DNA of 64,000 nt, taken from assembly GCA_016715795.1 (NCBI GenBank), contig JADJXP010000001.1:1-64000 (forward strand), written 5' to 3'. Shown here in pieces: positions 10,195-20,847 of the stretch (position 1 is its first letter; each line of letters begins with the position of its first letter). This DNA is from Chloracidobacterium sp. (lineage in GTDB: Bacteria; Acidobacteriota; Blastocatellia; Pyrinomonadales; Pyrinomonadaceae). Under the pieces are notes generated by a model that ran no database searches, was not told where the DNA came from, and saw only the letters and a program-made list of their open reading frames with translations. The position numbers and the translations under genes are program-made.

Positions 10195-11654
10195 TGGTTC
10201 AGGTTAGTGTCGTCGCGGAAAAAACGCTCGGCGAGTTGCACTGTCTCATTGATATTCAGCGTTCCATTGACGATATGCGACGAATTCACGATGTGCACGC
10301 CGTCCACCGATGACTCATTTCAGCCAACCGTGTCGAATAATCAACGACCGGGATCGGGAAGACCTGACGAACACGAGAGATCTTGAAGGCAACGACGTCC
10401 GAACGGTCAAAGTGCGGATACATCTGCCCAAGCGCGTCGAGGAAATACTCCTCGATCTCGTCGTCGGTCCTGTCAAACAACTCGTGGTCAGGCGCGATAT
10501 ACCTCGGCAGGTAGACGAGCGCGTTACGGTTGAATTCTTCTTTATCGACGATCGCGACATCTCGATAATGCCCGTGAACGGCGTGTCGTCGGTAATATTG
10601 GTAACATAATAGTCCGATAGCGAACGCTTCAGCATTACCGAAGCGCAGACGATGCCCTGATATCGGATGCTGCGAAGTTTGCGCCTTTCCACAGGGTCGA
10701 GGCCCTCGAGCACCTTTTCGGCGGTGTTTGACGGGCAGGTCATGATGACGCGGTCATATTCCGTGACCGAACGATCATCGGGAAAGCGCACGACCGCGCC
10801 GATGTTCATCTGCGGTTCCGCGATAAACGCCCCTGAGAATCCGGGAGCGACAGCCGCTGCGGCCTGGAAATTTGCATATTTTGTCGGCTGCCGGACGATA
10901 TTGGGCTTTACGTCGCCATTACGCCGGGCGGCTTTTGTTGAAATGCGAACCTTGCCGCTTGCGAGCCGTTCTATCGATTCGACGCGCGAGTTAAGCCGTA
11001 TCTCGACACCCTTATCGAGCAGGACTTCGCCAAAGCGCTCGAGCACGCGGGCATAGCCGCCGCGAACGTAACCGAACATTTCGCGCTTCATGCCCGAGTT
11101 GCGGGCTGAGTACATTCGCTGGATCGATGCCCAGATGAATGATGCGGCTGTTTCCTTGTAAGCGTCGCCGAGCTTGGCTTTGAGGAGCGGCTTCCAGATC
11201 TTTTCGAACGTCTTACGGCCCGACCAGCGTGTCAGCCACTTCTCGACCGATAGTCTCTCAAGCCGTCGCCAATTCTTTACTTTCGACGCATAAAAGATCG
11301 TTGCCCCCGAGGCGCAGCCTGTCGATCAGGCCGATAGCGGGAAATGTGAGAAACCTTCCGTGTTCGACATTGACAGCAGTTCGCCGTCGGTATAGAAACC
11401 CGTTTTCGTCTCGATCCATCGCAGTTCATCGCCGAGCCCGATCTCTTCGATAAGGTTTCGCGTGTGCCGGTCAGACGCAAGGATTACATGATAATGCTTG
11501 TCCCAGACGATGCCGCCGATCTCCCAGACCGAGGCGAGGCCGCCGATCTCGGGCGCGGATTCAAAGAGAGTTACGTCCGCCCCCGCGTCTGCGTAACGCA
11601 TTGCCAGCGTCATGCCGAGAAAACCCGAGCCGACGATTGCGATCCTTTTTGCAT
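10191..11654 (-). CDS. NAD(P)/FAD-dependent amine-oxidase-like oxidoreductase (several frame breaks)
   Basis: The N-terminus reads RIAIVGSGFLGMTLAMRYADAG followed by VTLFESAPEIGGLASVW, the GxGxxG dinucleotide fold and GG motif of the protoporphyrinogen/phytoene/amine-oxidase superfamily. Later segments are KHYHVILASD, WLTRWSGRKTFEKIWKPLL, RGGYARVLERFGEVL and a C-terminal DGVHIVNSSHIVNGTLNINETVQLAERF. Breaks occur near 11650 (an A-run: five A where six would start the gene at ATG 11654), 11330, 11110, 10530 and 10310. Such enzymes appear next to glycosyltransferases in envelope loci, but the substrate is not deducible. It is translationally coupled to the deacetylase by ATGA. Confidence 0.66.
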
Positions 11655-11755
11655 TTTTGAGTAAGCCGGATCTGATGGAGGCCGTCGCGGTGTGGACCGC
11701 ATATCAAAACGATATGCCGGCTTACCCCGTTCGATCGGCACATCTGCCGGAGTTT

Positions 11756-13460
11756 TTATTTGCGGAGCTTGTCCGAGGCCGGGCTTAGCTCTGCTGGGGT
11801 TAAAGAAGGTTCAATCGGAGCGGATTTCCCAAAGATGCGGAGCATTGCAAGCCGAGAAAGCAGCTTGACGGTGCCGACGATCGTTTTGAGCGTGTTCATT
11901 TTCGAGGCACCAAAGAGCCGAACGGCCAGAACGGTGGGAAATTCAACGATCTTGCCGCCTTCCAGATCGAGCAGCCCGAGCATCTCGGGAACGCCGTGAA
12001 AGCCCGGGGCCGTTGGATTTACGTTGACCATCGCACTGCGGCGATATACGCGGAAACAGGCTGTGTAGGAGGCGATCTTGGTGCGCAGTACGCGGCGGTA
12101 GAGAACGGATGCACCCTTTGAGAGCAGAAGCCGCCAGCCGGGCACGTTCTGTACGCCGCCGTCCTTGTGATACGGCGAGGCCGTCACCATATCGACGTCA
12201 TCCGTCATCAGCGGAATCATCCGGGCGAGTTCGTGCGGGTCAAATGTGCAATCGCAGTCGATCGCGCAGACGAACTCGGTCTTGGCCGCGCGGATGCCGG
12301 TCATGATGCCGCCGGCGACGCCCTTATTGGTCTCGTGCTGAACGATCGTGACATTCTCCCGCTCTCCAAAGAGCGAATGCATTACGTTGACCGTGTCGTC
12401 CTGGCTGTTGTCATCGACAAAGATCAGCTCCGACCTAAATCCGATCTTATTCAGCCGCTTTTCGACAGACGTGAGCGTTTTTGCAAGGTAGGGCAAGGAT
12501 TCCTGCTCGTTGTAGCACGGAATGACGATCGAAACGGGCCTCAGTTCGCGCGGTGCGCACACCTCAGCTTCGACGGCTGTTGTCAGCGAGGCCGTGGGCA
12601 CTGTCGTCGAACGAATGTCTTCCTTGACGCCAAGATAGTCAGCTACGCCGCTGCAATCATAAAGGGCGAGATTTTCTGCGACTATCCATTCCATCTTGTC
12701 GAGCTTGCGATAATGGCGGATGCGGTTGAGTCTTGTCGCTGCCGATATCCGAGGCTGTTCAGGGTCGAGCTCCCATACATGGAAATAAAAGACAAACGGG
12801 TCATCCTGACTGTTGTGCCAGTTCCTGACCGCTTTGCGCATAAGCGTGTAAGGCAGTTGCCTGAGGTAGTTGCCGCCTGAGATCGGCAACATCCCGACAC
12901 CAAGGTCGGCGGCTGAATAGGGAAACTCCCATATCGTGCCATCGCCTGTGTCGATCTGATGGGCGAAGCGCTTCGCTTTTTCGGTCTTGGATGTGGGCAG
13001 GAATGACGCGTCGTAAATAAATCCTTCGCTGGCCAGCGTGTCGAGCACCCAGCCGCTCTTATCGAATGCGAGTTTCTCAGCGGCGCGGTAGCCGATCACT
13101 TTCTGGCCGGTTGCGTCCTCGATGACCGCGTTCGGTTCGTCGGAGGTCCTCGCGAAACTCGTTTGGCGTCAGATTTCGCGGGCTTCGATGATAGTATCCG
13201 CGGCTGGCGACCTCGTGGCCGCGGTCGCGATCTCGCACAAGTGCGGGGTTATGTTCTGCGATCCAGCCGAGCACAAAGAACGTTGCCCGTGTATCGTACC
13301 GGTCGAGCAAGTCGAGCGTTTTGAGCGTGTTCTGCTCGTATCGCGGTTCAAAAATGGACCAGTTTCGCTGCTGGATGAGGGTTCTCAAACGCTCCAACGT
13401 GGAAATAGTCCTCGACCAGGACGGTGAGCAGGTGTCGTCGGGGTTTGTCTCGATCGTCAT
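11756..13460 (-). CDS. Fusion of polysaccharide deacetylase (DUF3473) and family 2 glycosyltransferase (frame breaks near the N-terminus)
   Basis: The N-terminal pieces read LLTVLVEDYFHVGAFE and TLDLLDRYDTRATFFVLGWIAEHNP, then GHEVASRGYYHRSP. This is the XrtA/PEP-CTERM-type deacetylase, with the usual first His of HxxxH seemingly replaced (SRGYYH). VFYFHVWELDPEQPR and RLNRIRHYRKLDKMEW mark the DUF3473 tail. The same frame then runs straight into a GT2 domain: SIVIPCYNEQESLPYL, LIFVDDNSQDDTV and FVCAIDCDCTFDPHEL. The fused part from 13099 to 11756 is one unbroken frame of 447 codons. Breaks at about 13125, 13375 and 13445 affect only the first 110 residues. It probably processes and extends a lipid-linked or envelope glycan. 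Confidence 0.78.
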
Positions 13461-13550
13461 AGTCGGATCGTGACGAGAGGTTGAATAACCCTCTTTGCGC
13501 GGCCTTAACTTGGCGGGCCAGGGTAAGAAAAGGTATAATTGGGAAAAATC

Positions 13551-14762
13551 CTAAAAAAGTGTTTGCTGCGAGTAACGGACCGCCGGTCTTGGTGGCAAGT
13601 TTTCCTCGATGATCTTTACGATCCGCTGGGCCGAACGCCCGTCGCCAAACGGGTTGGCGACCTCCTTGACCGATCTGATCCAGCTGTCCACTGCGTGATT
13701 CTCGTCGAGCATCTGCTTTAGCGTTCCGGGGCTGGTGCCTGCCAGCTTTGCGACACCCGCCCGTATCGCCTCGGGCCTTTCGGTATTCTCGCGAAGCACG
13801 AGGAGCGGCTTGCCGAGGCTCGGAGCTTCCTCCTGAACTCCGCCTGAATCGGAAACGATCAGCCAGGAGGCCTTCATTATTGCCAGAAAGTCCGAATAGT
13901 CGAGCGGCTCCAGCAGATGGATGCGTTCGCGGCGGCCGAGTATCTCCTTGGCGACGCCTTTCACATTGGGATTTGGGGTGGACGGGAAAGAACCGGCAGA
14001 CGTCCTTGTGGCTATCGACAAAGTCGCGAATGACCTTGAGATTCGCGGTCATGGTCTCGCCAAAGCTCTCGCGGCGATGCGTCGTGAGCAGCAGGCGTTT
14101 GAGGCCCTTGGTTTGATCGATCAGGCCTGCGATCTCCGGCGAGACCTTGAGATACTTGAGCATATGCTTGAGCGCATCAACAACAGGATTACCCGTTACG
14201 TAAATCTTTTCCGTCGTCACGCCCTCGTCGAGCAGATTTCGCCGGTTCTTTTCGGTTGCGGCAAAGTGGAACGCCGCGATCTGTGATACGACGCGCCGGT
14301 TCATTTCTCAGGAAACGGGCTCATCAGGTTACCCGACCGTTACCTGGCCTCGACATGGCCTACCGGTATGCGCCGGTAGAATCCCGCAAGTGCGCCCGCA
14401 AGCGTCGTGGTTGTATCGCCCTGCACGAGGATCAGATCCGGCTGTTCCGCAGCGATGATCTTGTCGAGCTTTGCCATGACGCGCGAACAGACCTCGGTCG
14501 GCGTCTGATTGCGCTTCATCACGCCGAGGTCGAAGTCAACATCGATCGCGAGGCTCTCGAGGAATGGCTGCAGCAGCCCCTTATGCTGGCTCGAGCAGAC
14601 CACGATCGTCTGGAAGAATTTCCATCGCAATGCGTGTATGACGGGCGCCAGCTTTATCGCCTCAGGCCTCGTCCCAAACAGGACGAGCACTTTCATCCGC
14701 CAGTCGACGTTCGTTTGCGGTCTGCTGCCGGTGGTGTTAGTTGTCGTATCGAACATAGACAT
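13551..14762 (-). CDS. wecB: UDP-N-acetylglucosamine 2-epimerase, non-hydrolysing (two frame breaks)
   Basis: It interconverts UDP-GlcNAc and UDP-ManNAc for surface polysaccharide synthesis. The first frame has MKVLVLFGTRPEAIKLAPVI and LVQGDTTTTLAGALAGFY, ending GHVEA. The second resumes with LMSPFPEEMNRRV, NLLDEGV and YVTGNPVVDALKHML. The third, after an extra A in the A-run near 14000, has NPNVKGVAKEIL, then VSDSGGVQEEAPSLGKPLLVLRENTERPEA. All are signature blocks of the WecB family. Total length is about 400 codons including a short N-terminal extension. It probably starts at the internal ATG of MKVLVLFG near 14696. Confidence 0.85.
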
Positions 14763-14853
14763 TCGACCCTGAGAACTGCCAGGTTGATGCGATAACTATA
14801 CATCTAAACACTCTCGTGTTCCGTTTTGCAATGTTTTTCTGCGGCAGGTTGAC

Positions 14854-14888
14854 AAAGTAGCTAATAGCTTACGGCTAATAGCTACTTT
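14854..14888 (-). terminator. AT-rich stem-loop after the ferredoxin gene
   Basis: AAAGTAGCTA.TAGC and its near-perfect complement form a stem of about 15 bp with a 4-5 nt loop, 27 bp downstream of the minus-strand ferredoxin stop. One internal position does not pair. Read on the minus strand the stem closes with T residues, as expected for an intrinsic terminator. Confidence 0.5.
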
Positions 14889-14914
14889 CATAAGCGTGGT
14901 TGCGGCTTCCTTCC

Positions 14915-15211
14915 TTATTCGGGCGGGCCCTCGCATTTTGGGCCCATCAGTGCCGGGACCTTGGTTGAGATGATCGGATAATTTTCAGCCTCGGCATTTT
15001 TATCGAGCCATTCCGCGTATTCGGGTGGATAGGACATGTCCGAAAAGATCGCCTCTACGGGGCACTCCGGCAGGCAGGCATCGCAATCGATGCAGTTATC
15101 GGGATTGATCAACAGCCGGTCCGGAGTTTCGTGAAAGGCCTCGACCGGGCAGACGGCGGCGCAGTCAGTGTATTTGCAGTCAATGCAGGGTGTGGTGACT
15201 ATGTAGGTCAT
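14915..15211 (-). CDS. fdxA: Ferredoxin, 3Fe-4S/4Fe-4S (7Fe) type
   Basis: 98 residues beginning MTYIVTTPCIDCKYTDCAAVCPVEAF. The first motif CxxCxxxxCxxxCP and the second CIDCDACLPECPVEAI together match 7-Fe bacterial ferredoxins of the FdxA group, and the length fits. It carries low-potential electrons in the cytoplasm; the partner is not indicated by neighbours. It stands alone, flanked by a stem-loop downstream and a palindromic element upstream. Confidence 0.9.
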   Translation of the reverse strand: MTYIVTTPCIDCKYTDCAAVCPVEAFHETPDRLLINPDNCIDCDACLPECPVEAIFSDMSYPPEYAEWLDKNAEAENYPIISTKVPALMGPKCEGPPE

Positions 15212-15283
15212 TAGGGCTTCCTCTCGAGGAGTTACAATAAATTAAAACCGTAATATTCACGGCCTGCGATGTCAAATCACCTT

Positions 15284-15357
15284 GCAGAAGCCCAGCGTGA
15301 GCAAGGGTGACACGCTCACGTCAGGTATTTCACCCTCACTGCGGGTCGGGCTTCCGC
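15284..15357. repeat. Extragenic palindrome (GAAGCCC...GGGCTTC type)
   Basis: An imperfect inverted repeat of about 24 bp per arm, with arms beginning GCAGAAGCCC and ending GGGCTTCCGC and a nested CGTGAGC/GCTCACG hairpin inside. It lies in the divergent gap between fdxA and glpX. It resembles REP-type elements and has no coding potential. Confidence 0.6.
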
Positions 15358-15430
15358 AACCTGTTAACAAGTGGTAAACTACCCTCAGTTTGCTCAAAAA
15401 ATCAAAAATTTTCTATTGTCACGGAGTCCG

Positions 15431-16473
15431 ATGAAAACCATCAAAGCTGAACGAGACCTTTCACTTGATTTTCTGCGTGTAACTGAGGCCGCGGCCATCG
15501 AATCCGCCAAGACGATGGGCCAGGGCGACCGGAAGTATTCCGACCATGTGGCCGTCGAGGCCATGCGCGAGGTAATGGATACCGTCCCGATGCGCGGCCG
15601 CATCGTCATTGGCGAGGGCGAACGCGACGAGGCCCCGATGCTCTACATCGGTGAAGAGGTCGGCGGCGGCATCTTTTCTGAGGAGTCAAGAGCCGATTTC
15701 CCCGAGGTTGACATAGCGGTCGATCCGCTCGAGGGCACAAATCTGTGCGCGCTCGGTGCAAACAATGCGATAGCTGTCCTCGCGGCCGCCGAGCGCGGGG
15801 GCCTGCTCTATGCGCCGGACATCTACATGGACAAGATCGTCGTGGGCCCCTCGTGCCGCGGCGCCGTCGATATCGAGGCTCCCGTTGAGGACAACCTCAA
15901 GAACATCGCCCGACGCCTCGGCCGCGATATCGACGATCTGACGGTGATCGTGCTCGACCGTTGCGCCACAAACAGCTCATCGATGAGGTGCGGGGTTCGG
16001 GGGCACGAATACGGCTTATATCCGACGGCGACCTCTCCGCAGGCATCTCGGCGGCCGTTGCGGGCACGAATATCCACGCCCTGATGGGCATCGGAGGCGC
16101 ACCCGAAGGCGTCATCACAGCCGCTGCGATGAAATGCCTGAACGGCGAGATCCAGGCCAAGCTCGTATTCGATCCCGACCGGCTCGGCGTTGACCGATCA
16201 AAGGTTCCGCCGGTCGAGCAGGTCATGTCCCGGCTTCGGGAAATGGGCATTACGGACGCTAACAAGGTGTATGACACCGATGATCTGGCTCCCGGCAAGA
16301 AGGTCATCTTCGCGGCAACGGGCGTGACTGACGGCGCCCTGCTGCGCGGTGTCCGCTTCTTTGGGTCGGGCAAACGGACACATTCTGTCGTGATGACGAC
16401 AGACAGCAAGAGCATTCGATTCGTGGATACGGTCCATGTCGAGGGCGGGCCTGATGCGGTGATTCGATTCTAG
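15431..16473 (+). CDS. glpX: Fructose-1,6-bisphosphatase, class II (one frameshift)
   Basis: It hydrolyses fructose-1,6-bisphosphate to fructose-6-phosphate, the committed gluconeogenic step. The start at 15431 (ATG after ACGGAG) gives MKTIKAERDLSLDFLRVTEAAAI. Metal and substrate motifs are GRIVIGEGERDEAPMLYIGE and DIAVDPLEGTN. The frame breaks near 15962 after VIVLDR. The second frame continues RHKQLIDEVRGSGARIRLISDGD, then GIGGAPEGVITAAAMK and the C-terminal RTHSVVM. Joined length is about 347 aa, as usual. A radical-SAM gene begins 18 bp downstream, followed by ppsA. Confidence 0.88.
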
Positions 16474-16491
16474 CAAGGATTTGAGGGCAAG

Positions 16492-18306
16492 ATGGGTGAG
16501 CACGTTGCCGACGATGACGTTGCCTATGGCGGAGCAGTTGGCTCCAACCGCGCCCCTAGCGTCGGCGGAAAGCTGATCGTCCTGACGGCACCACTTACCG
16601 AAGCGATCGATCACGCCGGGTATTTCATCCAGATGGCAATGGCCTCTCTGCCGATCTGGATGGAAGGCATCATTAACCGCAAGTATCCTAAATGGCGTGA
16701 GGTCGAGCATTACGCCGACGGATCTGCCAGGTACATGCCTGCCGGTGTCCGACTTGTTGAGAGGTCGCTCGAACGTGTCTATTCAAAGGATGATATCGTC
16801 GCATGCTATCCGGATGATCTCGATAGATTCGTCGGGCCTAAGACCCGCGTCATTGCCGTTTCAACGCACAATCCGCTCGGTGTAACGTTCGCGGCCGGCG
16901 TTTATACCTCGATCTTTGGCTCGTCAAAGATGCCGATAAATTCATATTATTCGCGGCAGCTATTCGCAAAGATCAAGGCAAGCCCATATCGGGATAATTT
17001 CAAGGTGATCGTTGGCGGGTCAGGCGGATGGCAGATCATTCAAACGGACCTTTACGATGAGCTCGGCATAGATTGCATCGTCGAGGGCCGCAGTGAATCG
17101 CAGGACACGCTTGACCTGTTTGCCAAAGCGATCGATGGCGAAGAACTGCCGAAAGAGGTAACGGTCGTGCATCCGCAGGATCGCGATGCGATCCTCTTTC
17201 CCGACACGCGGACCACATTTGGCGTCGTCGAGATGACCACGGGCTGCGGCCGCAGGTGTAAATTTTGCTTACCTGACCTGAATCCGCAGATCGACCTTCC
17301 TAAGGACAAGATCATGGACGCTGTCCGAGCTAACGTTCGCGAGGGCAACAAACAGATCAGCCTGGCGACGGAGGATATGTTCATCTGGGGCCAAGTGCAT
17401 ACGGAGACACCGTTCTATTTTCCAAACCGCGAAGCTCTGCTCGACCTCTACGGTGAGGTCGTCAACACGCCGGGCGTTGAGCAGCACGTCCTTAGCCATG
17501 CTACGGTCGCTCCGTCCGTGGTCGATCCGGTTCTGATCAGGGAGCTTTCACGACTGTTGCTGCCCAAGAGCCCGATCCATTTCCCGTATCTCAGCTCACA
17601 TCCGGAGAAGAAGGCCCTCGCTCCGCTTATCGGCCTCGAGACCGGTTCGGTCCGGATGGCAAAGAAAGTGATGACGTCGAAGGCTGTGCCGTTTGCAATT
17701 GACGATTGGCCAAGCGTTGTGCTTGAGGGCCTGCGAGTGCTTAATGAGAACAACTGGTTCCCCGCGATGACCCTGATCGTCGGCAATCCGGAGGAGACGG
17801 ACGAGGACAACATGGCTACGCTCGACCTTATCTATGAAATGGAACGCCGCGGGCTTTTTGCGTTTTTAATACCGTCGATCTTCACGCCGCTGCATGACAC
17901 GCGTATGGAGATGGAACGCGGCGTCACACAGACGCGCCAACTCACCCCGTTGCAGTGGCAGCTCATGATGAAGTGCTGGAAGATGAACCTGCGGCCGGGA
18001 CAGTATAGTTGGTGGGGGCCGACGGCGTGGCGGATCGGTTCGATCGGTATGTGGCTCTACAAGCTGCGGCGTCTCAACGGTCCGAATTTTACATATCCGT
18101 TGATGATGTTCTCCGGCATGATGAGCGAAAAACGCTTGGCAAATGCCGGTAAGATCTACATAGGCAAACCGATGCAGACCAAAAGCCGGCGGGAGCTGAT
18201 CGCAACGCTCAAGCCGAAACAAATGCGGTTCGTCCGCGAGGATACCGGCGACCTTCCGGAAGAATATTATACCGCAAAAGCTGAATTTGCCGCGGCCGCG
18301 GCCTGA
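16492..18306 (+). CDS. B12-binding-type radical SAM protein of unknown function
   Basis: An intact 604-aa protein. The N-terminal third resembles a cobalamin-binding-like Rossmann region (VIAVSTHNPLGV, VIVGGSGGWQII). The radical-SAM cluster motif is CGRRCKFC at residues 252-259 (CxxxCxxC, binding one 4Fe-4S), followed by NKQISLATEDMFIWGQV and a TIM-barrel-like stretch with LIGLETGSVRMAKKV and AMTLIVGNPEETDED. There is no obvious DxHxxG B12 ligand, so cobalamin binding is uncertain. It sits between glpX and ppsA with 18 bp and 4 bp gaps, so it is probably co-expressed with gluconeogenesis. Reaction and substrate are unknown. Confidence 0.8.
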   Translation: MGEHVADDDVAYGGAVGSNRAPSVGGKLIVLTAPLTEAIDHAGYFIQMAMASLPIWMEGIINRKYPKWREVEHYADGSARYMPAGVRLVERSLERVYSKDDIVACYPDDLDRFVGPKTRVIAVSTHNPLGVTFAAGVYTSIFGSSKMPINSYYSRQLFAKIKASPYRDNFKVIVGGSGGWQIIQTDLYDELGIDCIVEGRSESQDTLDLFAKAIDGEELPKEVTVVHPQDRDAILFPDTRTTFGVVEMTTGCGRRCKFCLPDLNPQIDLPKDKIMDAVRANVREGNKQISLATEDMFIWGQVHTETPFYFPNREALLDLYGEVVNTPGVEQHVLSHATVAPSVVDPVLIRELSRLLLPKSPIHFPYLSSHPEKKALAPLIGLETGSVRMAKKVMTSKAVPFAIDDWPSVVLEGLRVLNENNWFPAMTLIVGNPEETDEDNMATLDLIYEMERRGLFAFLIPSIFTPLHDTRMEMERGVTQTRQLTPLQWQLMMKCWKMNLRPGQYSWWGPTAWRIGSIGMWLYKLRRLNGPNFTYPLMMFSGMMSEKRLANAGKIYIGKPMQTKSRRELIATLKPKQMRFVREDTGDLPEEYYTAKAEFAAAAA

Positions 18307-18310
18307 CAAT

Positions 18311-20603
18311 ATGGCAGAAGCAAAACCATACGTTCTGGACCTCTCAGAGGTGAGCGCCGATGATGTCGCGCTCGTTGGAGGCAAGTGCGCGAGCCTCGGT
18401 GAATTGTTTCGTGAGCTGACGACGCAGGGTGTGCGGGCCGTTGACGGCTTTTCGACGACGAGCCATGCTTACAATCTGCTGCTCGAGACCAATGATCTGC
18501 GAAAGCGTCTAAAGGCCCTGCTCAAGGGTCTCGATATCAACGATCTCGATGAGCTTGCGCGTGTCGGAGCGGAAGCCCGGCGGCTGATGCTCGAGACGCC
18601 CTTTCCAAAGGATGTCGAGGCGGCAATAATCGAGTCGTACCACCGCCTGGGCAAGCGTTCCGGTAAGAAGAACTGTGAGGTTGCGGTGCGCTCGTCCGCC
18701 ACGGCCGAAGACCTGCCGGACGCATCCTTTGCAGGCCAGCAGGACACGATCCTCAACGTCCGTGGCGAGGCCCGCCTTATCGAGGCGTGCCACCAGTGCT
18801 ATGCCAGCCTGTGGACAGATCGTGCTATCTCGTATCGCACCGCAAAGGGCTTTGACCATTTTGATGTGGCGTTGTCGATCGGTATCCAGCCGATGGTGCG
18901 TAGCTGGGCTTCCGCCCGATCGTCACGCGAAAGCTGGGCGTGAAAGAGGTCAAGATGGTCTTTAACGACGACGGCGTGGGCACTGCGGTGCGCGACGTTG
19001 TCGAGAGCCAGCGAAAGCGTTTCTGCCTCGCGGGCTTTGAGGTGCTGCAGCTTGCCCAGTGGGCTTGCGCCATCGAGGACCATTATTCAAAGCGTGCCGG
19101 CCATTCGCAGCCGATGGATATCGAATGGGCGAAGGACGGCATCACCGGTGAGCTCTTTATTCTCCAGGCTCGTCCTGAGACCGTCCATGCTCAGCGAAAA
19201 GATAATTTTATTGAAAAATACAAGCTGACCGGCACACACGGTGCACCTCTCGCATCCGGCGTAGCGGTCGGCGAGAAGATCGGCCACGGCACGGCGCACG
19301 TCCTGCTCGATCCGTCTAAGCTCAACACGTTTCAGGAAGGTGAGATCCTCGTGACCTCGATGACCGATCCGGCGTGGGAACCCATAATGAAGCGAGCGTC
19401 AGCCATCGTCACCGACCGCGGCGGCCGGACGTGTCACAGCGCGATCATCAGCCGCGAACTCGGCATTCCGTGTATCGTCGGCACCGGCAACGCGACTGAG
19501 CAGATCAAGAATGGGGCTCCGGTAACCGTCTCGTGTGCCGAGGGCGAGCGGGGCAACATCTATTACGGCAAGATCGACTTTAAGGTCGAAAAGCAGAGGA
19601 TCGACGACACGGTGCTCCACGGACGCAGATAATGATGAATGTAGGCGATCCCGACAACGCCTTCGCCGTTTCGCGGCTGCCAAACGACGGCGTCGGCCTC
19701 GCGAGGCTCGAATTCATCATCAACAACCACATAGGCATTCATCCGATGGCGTTAGTGAATTATCCCAATCTTCGCGACCGCAGGACCATCGATCTGATCG
19801 CTGAACGCATCCTCGAAGAGGATCCGAAAGAGTTCTTTGTCCGGAGCCTGGCCGAAGGCGTCGGCCGGATCGCGGCAGCGTTCTATCCGAAACCGGTGAT
19901 CGTCCGCATGTCGGATTTCAAATCGAACGAGTATGCAATGCTCATTGGCGGCGGCGAGTTTGAGCCCGAGGAAGAAAATCCGATGATCGGATTCCGCGGC
20001 GCGTCGCGATATTACGACGACCGCTATCGTGCAGGCTTTAAGCTTGAATGCCAGGCGCTGCTCCGGGCCCGCGAGGATATGGGCCTGACCAATATCAAGC
20101 CGATGATCCCATTCTGCCGAACGGTCGAGGAGGGCGAAAAGGTGATCGCACTGATGGCCGAGTATGGCCTCGTCCAGGGCGAGAACGAGCTTGAGATATA
20201 TGCGATGTGCGAACTGCCGTCGAACGTCGTTTTTGCCGATGAATTTCTCAAGGTCTTTGACGGCTACTCGATAGGCTCTAATGACCTCACTCAGCTTGCC
20301 CTCGGACTCGACCGCGACAGCGAGATGGTCGCACACCTGTTTGACGAACGGAACGGCGCCGTCGAGAAGATGGTCGCGATGGCGATTGACGCGGCCGTGC
20401 AAAACGGCAAGAAGATCGGCATCTGCGGCCAGGCACCGTCCGATTATCCTGAGTTCGCTGACTTCCTCGTTCAACGAGGCATCAACTCGATCTCACTAAA
20501 CCCGGATACGGTCATCCAGACAACCCAGCACATACTTGAGACCGAACGTTCCATGGGCATCGAAGGCGAGGCCGCCAGCCCGAAGCTCCGCGCTGTAAAG
20601 TAG
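18311..20603 (+). CDS. ppsA: Phosphoenolpyruvate synthase (apparent internal deletion plus frame break)
   Basis: It converts pyruvate and ATP to PEP, AMP and phosphate. The N-terminal ATP-grasp half has VGGKCASLGEL, VAVRSSATAEDLPDASFAGQQDT and SIGIQPMVRS. At 18901-18905 MVRS is joined directly to LGFRPIVTRKLGVKEVKMVF in another frame. About 55-60 residues normally present here (the DLASSGV... block) are missing. The phosphohistidine domain is intact (GGRTCHSAIISRELGIPCIVG). A 4-base loss near 19630 separates it from MMNVGDPDNAFAVSRLPNDGVGLAR and the PEP-binding barrel with CGQAPSDYPEF. The ATG at 18311 is 4 bp after the radical-SAM stop. Confidence 0.85.
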
Positions 20604-20606
20604 TCC

Positions 20607-20768
20607 CGCGGCTTGCCGCCCTATTTGCGGAGCAGCTTGCTGCTCCGTTCGTCCGCCGTGGTCTGCGCGGCTTGCCGCCACCGAACGCGTGGCAGCGGCA
20701 AGCCGCGATTGAGTTTACAGATGTTCGGAGGAGCAAGCTCCTCCGCAAATAGAGCGGCGGAGCCGCGC
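20607..20768. repeat. Extragenic palindrome family A, copy 1
   Basis: GCGGCTTGCCGCC followed by CTATTTGCGGAG and AGCTTGCT, then about 60 bp later the inverted complement (CTCCGCAAATAGAGCGGC). The same composite occurs at 31357-31460. It has short palindromes nested in a larger inverted repeat and fills the gap between ppsA and the DUF2085 gene. Confidence 0.75.
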
Positions 20769-20847
20769 ATCTCCTGCAGGTCATCTACAAGTCCAGGCCT
20801 TCTGCCCGAGTGAGACGGGCGGCCTAGATAATGTTAAGTTAGTAGGC

